A program made the position numbers and the translations under genes. Positions 18,834-27,094 of a stretch of 64,000 nt of DNA are shown here, in pieces. The notes beneath the pieces were generated by a model. The model did no database searches. It was not told where the DNA came from and saw only the letters and a program-made list of their open reading frames with translations. The DNA comes from Micromonospora pattaloongensis. Its GTDB lineage: Bacteria; Actinomycetota; Actinomycetes; Mycobacteriales; Micromonosporaceae. Position 1 is the stretch's first letter. Each line of letters starts with the position of its first letter. Where the stretch lies: NCBI RefSeq assembly GCF_900107255.1, contig NZ_FNPH01000002.1:62001-126000 (forward strand), given 5' to 3'.

Positions 18834-18904
18834 GCGTTCAGTCCAGCCGGCACCGTTCGCTCCGCACGCTGGCGTGGTCCGCGTCGCACCAGCTGAGGAG
18901 TCTC

Positions 18905-19768
18905 ATGCGCAACCGCTACCTGCTCGTCCTGACCGTGGCCGGGGGCCTCGCCCTCGCTGGCGCCGTGGCGGCGCCCGCGTCGGCGGCACACACCACGACC
19001 AAGGCGGGCGTGTCCGCGAAGTGGCGTCCCGCCCCGCCGCCGAAACGGTCGTTCACCCTGGACGGCACCGTCGGCGCCGTGGACGCGACCGCGTCGACCA
19101 TCACCGTCAACCACGCCGCCAGCACCACGATCTCCGTCAACAGCGCCGCGGCGGTCGTCATCGATCGTGCGGCCGCCACCCTGTCGGACACGCCGACCGG
19201 CGCCCGCGTACGGGTATCCGGCACCGTCACCAACGGCAAGTGGAGCGCCACCAGGATCGACGTCACCACCCGGTGGAGCTTCGGCGTCGACGGCACCGTC
19301 GCCGCCGTCGACCCGGACGCGTCGACGATCACCGTCAACCGGGGCAGCAGCACGGTGACGGTTCCCGTGGACGGCGCGGCCGTGGTGACCATCGACCACG
19401 CCGCTTCCACGCTCTCCGCCGTGCAGACCGGTGGCCGCGTCCGGGTCTCCGGCACCGTCACCAACGGCATCCAGAACGCCACCAGGATCGACGTCACCAC
19501 CCGGTGGAGCTTCGGCGTCGACGGCACCGTCGCCGCCGTCGACCCGGACGCGTCGACGATCACCGTCAACTGCGGCGGCCGCAACGTCGTCGTGCCCGTC
19601 GACAGCGCCGCCCGGGTCACCCTGAACCGCGCGACCACGACCCTGTCGGCGCTGCCCACCGGCGCCCGGGTCACCGTGCGCGGCACCGTGACCAACGGCG
19701 TCCAGAACGCGACCAGGGTCGAGGCGACCACGCCGCCGGCGCCGAAGAAGTCGCGTTACCACCGATAG
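18905..19768 (+). CDS. Secreted repeat protein with DUF5666-like beta domains
   Basis: 287 residues. A signal peptide (residues 1-28, ending ASAA) is followed by three copies of a domain of about 77 residues, each reading DGTVxAVDxxASTITVN, a beta-rich middle, then GTVTNGxxxATRIDVTT, which resembles the DUF5666 (OB-like beta) family. The tail is APKKSRYHR. The ATG at 18905 follows GAGGAG. Copies two and three share an identical 94-bp nucleotide segment, a sign of recent duplication. Probably an exported wall- or matrix-associated protein; function is unknown. Confidence 0.8.
   Translation: MRNRYLLVLTVAGGLALAGAVAAPASAAHTTTKAGVSAKWRPAPPPKRSFTLDGTVGAVDATASTITVNHAASTTISVNSAAAVVIDRAAATLSDTPTGARVRVSGTVTNGKWSATRIDVTTRWSFGVDGTVAAVDPDASTITVNRGSSTVTVPVDGAAVVTIDHAASTLSAVQTGGRVRVSGTVTNGIQNATRIDVTTRWSFGVDGTVAAVDPDASTITVNCGGRNVVVPVDSAARVTLNRATTTLSALPTGARVTVRGTVTNGVQNATRVEATTPPAPKKSRYHR
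19246..19570 (+). repeat. Identical 94-bp direct repeat inside the secreted repeat protein gene
   Basis: Segments 19246-19339 and 19477-19570 are identical, offset by 231 bp (77 codons). The first domain copy is more diverged, so the identity probably reflects recent duplication or gene conversion of one domain. Confidence 0.93.
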
Positions 19769-19796
19769 TCCGTCGCCGGGCGATAGCGCCGACGAC

Positions 19797-19844
19797 CGGG
19801 AGCGGTGGACCGCCGCATCAACGCGGGCAGGTCCACCGCTCCCG
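19797..19844. terminator. Hairpin between convergent genes
   Basis: Perfect 15-bp arms at 19797-19811 and 19830-19844 with an 18-nt loop, between the secreted repeat protein (+) and the MFS gene (-). It can serve both directions. The remaining 92 bp to the MFS stop hold nothing recognisable. Confidence 0.72.
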
Positions 19845-19936
19845 CGTCTGCGTCGGCGAGCAGCCGCCGGCGCGCCATGGTCGGCGTGGTGCGCGCCTCG
19901 TCCCGCCGGGTGGCGCGAAACCGGGCGCTGACGGCG

Positions 19937-21118
19937 TCAATCCGGAGGCGGCGGCGCGGGATCCCGCAGCAGTGCCACGCACGGAAGGACGGCGAGCACC
20001 ACCGCGGCGGCGGCCAGGAAACCGGCCCCGTGCTGGCGCTGGTAGATGGGCAGCCAGAGCAGCGGCGCGGCGGCGCTGCCGGTGAAGCGCAACGCCGAGG
20101 CGACCGAGACCGCGCCGCCGCGGTTGTCCGGCACCGCGTCCAGCGCCAGTCGCTGCAACGCCACCGTGAGCAGCGAGGCGGCGGCCCCGGTCGCCGTCCA
20201 CACCACGGCCAGCACGACCGGATGACCGGTCACCCCGACCGCGGCGACCAGCGGCGCCACGGCCACGGCGCCGAGCGCGGCGGCGCGACGCGCCCCGATC
20301 CGGCCGGCCACCGACCCCCAGAGCGGCCCGAGCGCGATTCCGGCCAGACCGAACCCGACGATCACGGCCCCCGCCTGGGCCGGACCGGTGCCGAACCGGT
20401 CGCGGGCGTAGAGGGCGACCAGGAACGGCAGCCCGTTGCTGCCGGCGAAGGAGGCGAACGACGCGATCGACAGCAGCCCGAGCCGGCCGGAGAGCAGCGC
20501 ACGCCAGCGCGGGCGCACGGCGGCCCGGGCGCCGCCCGGCGGCGGCACCAGCGCCAGGAGCCCGGAGACGACCGCCACCACGACGAATGCGACGCGCCAG
20601 GAGAACTCGCCGAAGAGGCCGCCGACCAGCGGCGCCAGGGACAGCCCGGCGGCCTGCCAGGAGGCGTACGTGCCGACGGCGCGGGACAGCCGCGCGGCCG
20701 GCACCAGCTCGGCGAGCCCGGCGATCAGCAGCGGAGTGGTGAACGCGTTGGCGGCCCCCTGCAGGGCACGGCCGGCCAGCAGCAGCCCGAGCGACGGGGC
20801 GATGGCGCAGAGCAGCGTCGCGGCGGCGTACCCGAGATAGGCGGCGCGGACGGTGCGGCGCCGGCCCCAGCGCTCGCCGAGGGTGCCGGAGACGAGCTGG
20901 ACGCCGGCGAAGACGGCGAGGTAGACGGTGAGCGACGCGGCCGCGGCGCTCCGCGTGGTGTGCAGCGACGCGGCCATGTCGGGCAGGAGCGGAGCGACGA
21001 TGCCGCCGCCGAGCGGCCCCAGCGCTCCCCCGACGTACGCCGCGAGCGCGCCCAGCCCGCGGGCACGGCCCGGCGTGTCCGGCAATCCAGCCTCCCCACT
21101 GACGACAAAACCCACCAT
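19937..21118 (-). CDS. MFS transporter (drug-efflux type)
   Basis: 393 residues, 12 predicted helices. The loop 2-3 motif reads GTLGERWGRRRTV and helix 5 carries a glycine-rich SWQAAGLSLAPLVGGLF segment typical of drug/H+ antiporters. It begins with a short cytoplasmic N-terminus and ends PAPPPPD. The substrate is unknown. It stands alone, convergent with the repeat protein gene, with the PAS-GGDEF gene upstream on the same strand but 36 bp away. Confidence 0.85.
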   Translation of the reverse strand: MVGFVVSGEAGLPDTPGRARGLGALAAYVGGALGPLGGGIVAPLLPDMAASLHTTRSAAAASLTVYLAVFAGVQLVSGTLGERWGRRRTVRAAYLGYAAATLLCAIAPSLGLLLAGRALQGAANAFTTPLLIAGLAELVPAARLSRAVGTYASWQAAGLSLAPLVGGLFGEFSWRVAFVVVAVVSGLLALVPPPGGARAAVRPRWRALLSGRLGLLSIASFASFAGSNGLPFLVALYARDRFGTGPAQAGAVIVGFGLAGIALGPLWGSVAGRIGARRAAALGAVAVAPLVAAVGVTGHPVVLAVVWTATGAAASLLTVALQRLALDAVPDNRGGAVSVASALRFTGSAAAPLLWLPIYQRQHGAGFLAAAAVVLAVLPCVALLRDPAPPPPD

Positions 21119-21154
21119 ATCGGGGCGGACAGTGGGGGTCAGCGGGGCCGGTGC

Positions 21155-23017
21155 TCAGGCGCTGTGGATCACCCCGCCGGGGGTGGCCGCCGACGCGGCG
21201 GGGCCGGCGGTCGTCACGGCCGCGCGATCCACCGGAGATGTGGTGGCGTAGCCGAGGCCGCCCGCCTGCTTCGCCTGGTACATCGCGGCGTCCGCGCCGC
21301 TGAGCATCGTGTCCGCGGTCGTGCCGGGCTCGTTCACGTTGACCCCGACGCTCGCGCCGATGACCACCGGGTGACCCTGCACGTCGAACGGCTCGCGCAG
21401 CGCCGCGACGATGCGGTCCGCCACCCCCATCGCCTCCTCGGCTGTGCCGATCCCCTCCATCAGCACCACGAACTCGTCGCCGCCGACCCGCGCCAACAGG
21501 TGCTCGGGGCCCAGGCAGCCGGCGATCCGGGCGCTCACCTGGCGGAGCAGCTCGTCGCCGGCCTCGTGGCCGAGCGTGTCGTTCACCGACTTGAAGCGGT
21601 CGAGATCGACGAAAAGTACGGCGACCAGCGCGGAGCGCCGGTGGTCGGGCGTGAGCGCGGCGGCGAGCCGCTCGTTGAGCAGACGCCGGTTGGGCAGCCC
21701 GGTGAGCGCGTCGTGCAGCGCCTGGAAACTGAGCTGCTCCTGCAGTTTCCGGCTGTCGCAGATGTCCCGCAGGTTCACCACCAGGCCCTCGATCGCCCGG
21801 TTGTGGACCAGGTTCGTCACATGCATGTCCACCCAGTGGTAGTCGCCGTTGGCGTGCAGCGCGCGGCACTGCATCCGCTCCACGGCGCCCCGCTGCGCGA
21901 TCAGCCGACCGAACACCTCGCGCGCGGCGGCGCGGTCGTCCGGGTGCAGCATGTAGATCGCGAGCTCCCCGATGCGCCCGTTCGGCGAGTAGCCCAGCAC
22001 GGCCGAGGTGCTGGGGCTGTCGTACACGATCCGCCCCGTGACGTCGAGCACGCTGATGCAGTCGCTGGAGTGCTGCACCAACGCCCGGAACCGCTCCTCG
22101 GTGCGCCGCCGTGCCGCGGCGGCGCGCAGGTCGACCAGCACGAGGCTGACGGCGGCCACCAGGATCAGTCCGAGCAGTGCCAGGCCGGTCCGGGTGTTGC
22201 GGTCGCGGACGGTGCCGTAGAAATCGGCGATCGAGTCGGTCCAGTAGTAACCCCACCCACCGGGCAGCCCCGGCACGACCAGCGCGACCATCTCCCGACC
22301 GTTCGCCTCGTACTCCACGAACGTCGGCCCGGTGCGGCTCCGCGCCAGCGCCTCGCGCACGGCGGGCGCGATCGCCGTGCCGAGCAGCGCGTCGTCGCTC
22401 GTCGCCGCGACCAGCCCACGACTGTCGACCACTCCGTGTGCGCTGGACTCACCCGGCGCGGCCTCCATGCTCTCCTGCAGCGTGCTGTCCCGCAGCCGCG
22501 CGTAGCCGAGCATCATCCCGCGCACCGCCCCGTCGCCGAGGATCGGCACAGCGACGGCGATCATGGAAGCGCCGCGCACGGTCATGACCCCAGAGAAGAT
22601 CATCGAACGTCCCGCCGGCCCCCGCAGCATGGGCGCGTAGCCGGGGTCGTCCGGCTCGGGCAGGCCGGGCGCGTTCGACACCGAGTAGAGGATCCGCCCG
22701 TTCGGGTCGGTGAAGGCCGCGCCGTGCTGGAAGAAGACGGACCGGGCGACGAACCACTCGAGCAGCCTCCGGTCCACGCTCTCGAGGCTCCGCAGCTCCG
22801 GCTGGCGCCCGTCGACGAACTCGGAGAGCTCGCGCGCGGACAGCGACAGGTACTTGCTGGCCAACGTCGCGTTGTTGCGGCCGAGCGTCAGCGTGTCCGC
22901 GCGGTGCACCGCCTCGGCCGCCCGCAGCGCCGCCTCGTTCATCTGCCAGCCCACCGCGCCGACGGCGAACAGCAGGCCGGACGTCACCAGCGCGGTGAAC
23001 CACCTCGGGATCCGCAT
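21155..23017 (-). CDS. Membrane-bound PAS-GGDEF diguanylate cyclase
   Basis: 620 residues. An N-terminal helix (about 8-26), a periplasmic-type double-Cache-like sensor (about 30-260), a second helix (about 265-285), a PAS domain with PAC-like segment (about 300-420) and a GGDEF domain (about 430-590) with DALTGLPNRR, DLDRFKSVND and RVGGDEF. The inhibitory RxxD position reads GPEH, so no I-site. ATG at 23017 follows GAGGTG; ATG at 23050 is possible. It should turn an extracellular cue, plus a PAS ligand or redox signal, into c-di-GMP. A short disordered Ala/Thr-rich tail follows. Only 36 bp separates it from the downstream MFS gene, so they may share a transcript. Confidence 0.87.
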   Translation of the reverse strand: MRIPRWFTALVTSGLLFAVGAVGWQMNEAALRAAEAVHRADTLTLGRNNATLASKYLSLSARELSEFVDGRQPELRSLESVDRRLLEWFVARSVFFQHGAAFTDPNGRILYSVSNAPGLPEPDDPGYAPMLRGPAGRSMIFSGVMTVRGASMIAVAVPILGDGAVRGMMLGYARLRDSTLQESMEAAPGESSAHGVVDSRGLVAATSDDALLGTAIAPAVREALARSRTGPTFVEYEANGREMVALVVPGLPGGWGYYWTDSIADFYGTVRDRNTRTGLALLGLILVAAVSLVLVDLRAAAARRRTEERFRALVQHSSDCISVLDVTGRIVYDSPSTSAVLGYSPNGRIGELAIYMLHPDDRAAAREVFGRLIAQRGAVERMQCRALHANGDYHWVDMHVTNLVHNRAIEGLVVNLRDICDSRKLQEQLSFQALHDALTGLPNRRLLNERLAAALTPDHRRSALVAVLFVDLDRFKSVNDTLGHEAGDELLRQVSARIAGCLGPEHLLARVGGDEFVVLMEGIGTAEEAMGVADRIVAALREPFDVQGHPVVIGASVGVNVNEPGTTADTMLSGADAAMYQAKQAGGLGYATTSPVDRAAVTTAGPAASAATPGGVIHSA

Positions 23018-23257
23018 GATCACCTCGTTCTTGATCTTCGGTGCCCCCATCGGGCGGCCGGCCCGAAAAATGAGCGTTACGGCAGCTCGACGACGCGGTG
23101 CGGCGGCCCGGCGCACGCGGGCAGCGCGGACGCCCACCGGACCCAGGCTTCGAAAGCTATCAGTGTGCCCCGCCGGCACCGGTAGATTGTTGAACGATCT
23201 GGCGGCCGTGACTAGCCTGTTGACCCGCCGTCAGGGTGTTGGCTGCGAGGAGGCATC

Positions 23258-23908
23258 GTGGCGACTCCGGCTGACCTGGGCGGGGCCGGCGTGCGGACAC
23301 GTCCGGTCGGCGAACGGGCGCTGCTGGTCGAGGTGGCGTCGACCGCCGAGGTCGAGGCGCTGCACGCCGAGCTGCTGTGCCGGCGCGCCCGCGGAGCCCT
23401 GCCCCGGGTGACGGAGATCGTGCCCGCGGCGACGACCGTGCTCCTCGACGGGCTCGCCGACCCCGCCGCGCTCGCCCGCGAGCTGCCGGGCTGGGCGATC
23501 CCACCGGTCGCGCCCGACGACGGGCCGGTGATCGAGATCACGGTGCGCTACGACGGCGCCGATCTGGCCGAGGTCGCGGGGTGCTGGGGGGTGCCGGTCG
23601 GCGACGTCGCGACCGTGCACAGCGGCTTCGAGTACCGGGTCGCGTTCTGCGGCTTCGCCCCCGGGTTCGGCTACCTGACCGGGCTCCCGCCGCGGCTGCA
23701 CGTGCCCCGACGCGCGACGCCCCGCACGACGGTGCCGGCGGGCTCGGTCGCGCTGGCCGGCGGCTTCACCGGCGCCTATCCGCGGGCCTCGCCCGGCGGA
23801 TGGCAGCTGATCGGGCGGACGGACGCGGTCCTGTGGGACCCGGACCGCGAGCCCGCCGCGCTGCTCGGCCCCGGCGTGCGCGTCCGGTTCGTTCCGGAGA
23901 CCCGGTGA
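23258..23908 (+). CDS. pxpB: 5-oxoprolinase subunit PxpB
   Basis: 216 residues of the KipI/PxpB family (allophanate hydrolase subunit-1-like): RPVGERALLVEV at the N-terminus, then FEYRVAFCGFAPGFGYL and PRRATPRTTVPAGSVALAG, the family's most conserved segments. GTG at 23258 follows GAGGAGG. With PxpA and PxpC it cleaves ATP-dependently 5-oxoproline (pyroglutamate) to glutamate in bacteria, a metabolite-repair step. Its stop codon overlaps the pxpC start (GTGA). Confidence 0.88.
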   Translation: MATPADLGGAGVRTRPVGERALLVEVASTAEVEALHAELLCRRARGALPRVTEIVPAATTVLLDGLADPAALARELPGWAIPPVAPDDGPVIEITVRYDGADLAEVAGCWGVPVGDVATVHSGFEYRVAFCGFAPGFGYLTGLPPRLHVPRRATPRTTVPAGSVALAGGFTGAYPRASPGGWQLIGRTDAVLWDPDREPAALLGPGVRVRFVPETR

Positions 23909-24786
23909 GCGCCGCCGGAGCCGGAGCCCGCACCGTCGAGGTGGTGCGCGCCGGCGCGCTGACCACCGTGCAGGACCTCGGGCGGCGCGGCCAGGCGCAC
24001 CTCGGCGTGCCGCGGGCCGGCGCGCTCGACGAGCCGGCCCACCGGCTCGGCAACCGGCTGGTCGGCAACCCGGCCGACGCGGCCACGCTGGAGACCACGC
24101 TGACCGGCGTCGCGCTGCGGGCCCGCGCGCCGCTGGTCGCCGCGGTCACCGGGGCGCCCGCGCCGGTCACCGTCGACGGGACGCCGGCCCCCTGGGGGCT
24201 GCCGGTGCGGGTGCCGGCCGGCGCCGTGCTCGACGTCGGCGCCGCCACCCACGGGTTGCGGTGCTACGTCGCGGTCGACGGCGGGTTCGCGGTGGCACCG
24301 GTGCTGGGCAGCCGCGCCGCCGACCTGCTCTCCGGGCTGGGTCCCCCGCCGCTGACGGCCGGCGCCGTGCTGCCGGTGGGCGCGCCGTCCGCGCCGGCAC
24401 CGGCGGTCGATCTCGCGCCCCAGCCGGCGCCCCCGACCGAGCTGGTGCTGCGGCTGCGGCTCGGTCCCCGGCACGACTGGTTCACGCCCGCGGCGCTGGC
24501 CGGGCTGGGCGCCGCCCGCTACGCGGTCGCCCCGGCGAGCAACCGGATCGCGCTGCGCACCGACGGTCCGCCGCTGGCGCGCGCGATCCACGGGGAACTG
24601 CCCAGCGAGGGCATGGTGCTGGGCGCGGTGCAGGTGCCGCCGGACGGCCGCCCGGTGGTCTTCCTGGCCGACCATCCGACCACCGGCGGCTATCCGGTGG
24701 TGGGCGTCGTCCCCGGGGCGGACCTCGCCGCGGCCGCCCAGGCCCGCCCCGGCATCCCGGTGCGGTTCCGGCCGCTGCCGCCCTGA
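23905..24786 (+). CDS. pxpC: 5-oxoprolinase subunit PxpC
   Basis: 293 residues of the KipA/biotin-dependent carboxyltransferase-like family: TTVQDLGRRGQAHLGVPRAGALD near the start, GSRAADLLSGLG mid-protein and GELPSEGMVLGAVQVPPDG near the end. GTG at 23905 overlaps the pxpB stop. It forms the 5-oxoprolinase with PxpB and PxpA. No pxpA (LamB/YcsF) gene is next to it in this window, so PxpA must come from elsewhere. The 3' end overlaps the antisense tail of the Lrp-type regulator by 97 bp. Confidence 0.87.
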   Translation: MSAAGAGARTVEVVRAGALTTVQDLGRRGQAHLGVPRAGALDEPAHRLGNRLVGNPADAATLETTLTGVALRARAPLVAAVTGAPAPVTVDGTPAPWGLPVRVPAGAVLDVGAATHGLRCYVAVDGGFAVAPVLGSRAADLLSGLGPPPLTAGAVLPVGAPSAPAPAVDLAPQPAPPTELVLRLRLGPRHDWFTPAALAGLGAARYAVAPASNRIALRTDGPPLARAIHGELPSEGMVLGAVQVPPDGRPVVFLADHPTTGGYPVVGVVPGADLAAAAQARPGIPVRFRPLPP

Positions 24787-25292
24787 CCCGCGGCGGGCAG
24801 CACCCCGAGGCCGGGCAGCACCTCGAAGACCAGCTGCGTCTCGGTGTGCCGGACGGCAGGGTGCACGTTGATGTGCTCCAGCACGAGGTCGCGCAGCGCC
24901 TCGGGCGACTCCACCGCCACGTGCAGCAGATAGTCGTCCTCGCCGGCGACGTGGAACGCGGTGAGCACGCCGGGGATCTCGGTGAGCCGGGCGTGGAAGC
25001 TGTGCACGTGGTCGCGGTTGTGGCTGCCGAGCCGTACCTTGATGACCGCCTGCAGGCCCCGGCCCAACGCGCCCAGGTCGACCCGGGCGTGGAAGCCCGC
25101 GATGACCCCGGCCTCGCGCAACGCGCGCACGCGGTGGATGCAGGTCGACTCGGCGACCCCGACCCGGGCCGCCAGCGCCGCGTTCGTGATCCGCCCGTCC
25201 GCGGCCAACTCGGCGAGGATCGCCAGGTCCGTGCCGTCCAGCGCGGACGCCGGTCGGGGCCGTGGATTACTCGCTCCGGTCACCGCGACCAC
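24690..25292 (-). CDS. Lrp/AsnC family transcriptional regulator
   Basis: About 200 residues. An N-terminal helix-turn-helix (LDGTDLAILAELAADGR, then NAALAARVGVAESTCIHRVRAL) is followed by an AsnC ligand-binding alpha-beta domain (VAGEDDYLLHVAVES). GTG at 25292 follows GGAGG at 8 nt; ATGs at 25385 and 25382 are also in frame but have no ribosome site. The family ends near VFEVLPGLG; here about 35 extra Gly/Arg-rich residues run on, antisense to the end of pxpC. It is divergent from the trans-sulfuration enzyme, the arrangement of mdeR with methionine gamma-lyase, so that gene is its likely target. Confidence 0.85.
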   Translation of the reverse strand: MVAVTGASNPRPRPASALDGTDLAILAELAADGRITNAALAARVGVAESTCIHRVRALREAGVIAGFHARVDLGALGRGLQAVIKVRLGSHNRDHVHSFHARLTEIPGVLTAFHVAGEDDYLLHVAVESPEALRDLVLEHINVHPAVRHTETQLVFEVLPGLGVLPAAGQGGSGRNRTGMPGRAWAAAARSAPGTTPTTG

Positions 25293-25305
25293 GGCTCCGA
25301 CCTCC

Positions 25306-25343
25306 AGAATCTTCGCTGCTGCGCCGAGTATGGCGAGGATTCT
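25306..25343. promoter_or_regulatory. Inverted repeat between the Lrp-type regulator and its divergent enzyme gene
   Basis: Arms 25306-25316 and 25333-25343 (AGAATCTTCGC and GCGAGGATTCT) match at 10 of 11 positions, with a 16-nt spacer. It lies in the 96-bp divergent promoter region and is a candidate binding site for the Lrp-type protein; this is inference. Confidence 0.4.
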
Positions 25344-25388
25344 TTCACCTCTATTGCCTTCCCCGGCGGATATTCGCACCATCATCGC

Positions 25389-26561
25389 ATGGCTGACCAG
25401 GTTCTTTCGCTCGATTCCCTGGCCGTGCACGCCGGTCGCGAGGACCTCGTCGGCCTCGGGGTGCACGCCCCGCCGCTGGACCTCTCGTCGACCAGCCCGC
25501 TGCCCGACATCGGGCTCGGCGGCGCGTCGTACGAGTCGATGGCGACCGGCGGACACCCCGTTCCCGGCGGCGGCACCGTCTACGCCCGACTGTGGAACCC
25601 GACGGTGGCGCGCTTCGAGGCGGCACTGGCGCGGCTCGAGGGCACCGAGGAATCCGTCGCGTTCTCCTCCGGGATGGCCGCCCTGACCGCCGCGGTGCTG
25701 GCCGCCAAGACGGAGACCGGCGGCCGGCACGTGGTCGCGGTCCGGCCGCTCTACGGCGGCAGCGACCACCTGCTGGGCTCCGGCCTGCTCGACGTCGAGG
25801 TGACGTACTGTGCGCCGGCCGGGGTGCCCGCGGCGCTGCGCCCCGACACCTGCCTGGTGGTCGTCGAATCGCCGGGGAACCCCACGCTGGAGCTGGTCGA
25901 CATCGCGGCCGTGGTCGACGCCGCCGCCGGACGTCCGGTGCTGGTCGACAACACGTTCGCCACCCCGGTCCTGCAGAACCCGGCGGCCCACGGCGCGGCG
26001 CTGGTGCTGCACAGCGCCACGAAGTACCTGGGCGGGCACGGCGACGTCGTCGGTGGCGTCGTGGCGTGCGACCCGGCGTGGGCGGCGGCGCTGCGCCGGG
26101 TCCGCGCCGTGACCGGGGCGCTCCTGCACCCGCTCGGCGGCTACCTGCTGCACCGCGGTCTGGCCACCCTGCCGCTGCGGATCCGCGCGCAGCAGGGCTC
26201 CGCCGAGAAGCTCGCGGGCTGGCTGAGCAGCCAGCCGTCCGTGCGGCGGGTGTTCTTCCCCGGCACGCCGGAGGGGGACCCGACCGGCCTGATCGGGCGG
26301 CAGATGCGCGGCCCCGGCGCGATGCTGGCGATCCAGCTCGCCGGCGGCTACGAGCAGGCCGTCCGGGTCACCGGCCGGGTCCGGCTCTTCACCCACGCCG
26401 TGTCGCTCGGCGGCGTCGACTCGCTGATCCAGCACCCGGCGGCCCTGACCCACCGCCCGGTCGCGCCCGACGCCCGCCCGGACGCTGACATCCTGCGGCT
26501 CTCGATCGGCCTCGAGGACGCCGACGACCTGCGCGCGGACCTGGCCCGGGCGCTGGCCTGA
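25389..26561 (+). CDS. PLP-dependent trans-sulfuration enzyme (cystathionine or methionine gamma-lyase type)
   Basis: 390 residues of the Cys/Met-metabolism PLP enzyme family. The PLP-binding lysine is Lys212 in LHSATKYLGGHGD; SSGMAALTAAVLA is the substrate and phosphate region, VDNTFATPVLQ the PLP-ring aspartate segment, and LGGVDSLIQHPAALTH the substrate carboxylate site. Family members split C-S bonds of cystathionine, methionine or homocysteine, or replace the gamma-substituent. The divergent Lrp-type regulator favours methionine gamma-lyase, but the sequence alone does not decide. The ATG at 25389 is in the shared promoter region. Confidence 0.87.
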   Translation: MADQVLSLDSLAVHAGREDLVGLGVHAPPLDLSSTSPLPDIGLGGASYESMATGGHPVPGGGTVYARLWNPTVARFEAALARLEGTEESVAFSSGMAALTAAVLAAKTETGGRHVVAVRPLYGGSDHLLGSGLLDVEVTYCAPAGVPAALRPDTCLVVVESPGNPTLELVDIAAVVDAAAGRPVLVDNTFATPVLQNPAAHGAALVLHSATKYLGGHGDVVGGVVACDPAWAAALRRVRAVTGALLHPLGGYLLHRGLATLPLRIRAQQGSAEKLAGWLSSQPSVRRVFFPGTPEGDPTGLIGRQMRGPGAMLAIQLAGGYEQAVRVTGRVRLFTHAVSLGGVDSLIQHPAALTHRPVAPDARPDADILRLSIGLEDADDLRADLARALA

Positions 26562-26655
26562 CAGCGGTGGCGCCGCACGCGCGTCGGCCCACACGGCGGT
26601 CGGCCGACTGACGCCTTCCGGCGTTGCCGAGTCCCGTCTGCGGCAGACTGTCGGG

Positions 26656-27069
26656 GTGGAAATCGAGCGGGATGCCGGGATTGACGGTGTTTTGGCCAAG
26701 GCGCGCGCCGGGATGCGCCGGCTGACCCCGGAGGAGACCGACGCGGCGCGACGTCGCGGGGCGCTGATCGTCGACACCCGCACCGAGACGCAGCGCCGGG
26801 AGCAGGGCGAGCTGCCGGGGGCGCTGGTGATCGACCGCACGGTGCTGGAGTGGCGACTGGACCCGCTGTGCGACGCGCGCATCCCGGAGGCCACCGATCA
26901 CGACCTGGAGATCGTCGTGGTCTGCCGGCAGGGATACAGCTCCAGTCTCGCCGCCCAGAGCCTGCGCGCGGTCGGCCTGTGGCGCGCCACCGACATGATC
27001 GGCGGCGTTGAGGCGTGGCAGCGGGCCGGCCTGCCGTTGACCTCCGGGCCGGCGGACGTCCGCCGCTGA
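26656..27069 (+). CDS. Rhodanese-like sulfurtransferase
   Basis: 137 residues, a single rhodanese domain. The active-site cysteine is Cys90 in VVVCRQGYSSSLAAQSL; LIVDTRTETQRREQG and GGVEAWQRAGLPL are the family's start and end signatures. It starts at GTG 26656. Rhodaneses move sulfane sulfur from thiosulfate or persulfides. It lies 94 bp after the trans-sulfuration enzyme and on the same strand, so a shared sulfur role is plausible though co-transcription is not proven. It is convergent with the TPR-GGDEF gene (25 bp). Confidence 0.86.
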   Translation: MEIERDAGIDGVLAKARAGMRRLTPEETDAARRRGALIVDTRTETQRREQGELPGALVIDRTVLEWRLDPLCDARIPEATDHDLEIVVVCRQGYSSSLAAQSLRAVGLWRATDMIGGVEAWQRAGLPLTSGPADVRR

Positions 27070-27094
27070 GCCGGAACGCCGCGCCAGGCCGGCG

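Noticed and set aside
18659-19762. Upstream extension of the GH31 gene by about 368 codons
   Set aside because: The extra part runs antisense to the secreted repeat protein and has no domain; the family start is at 18658.
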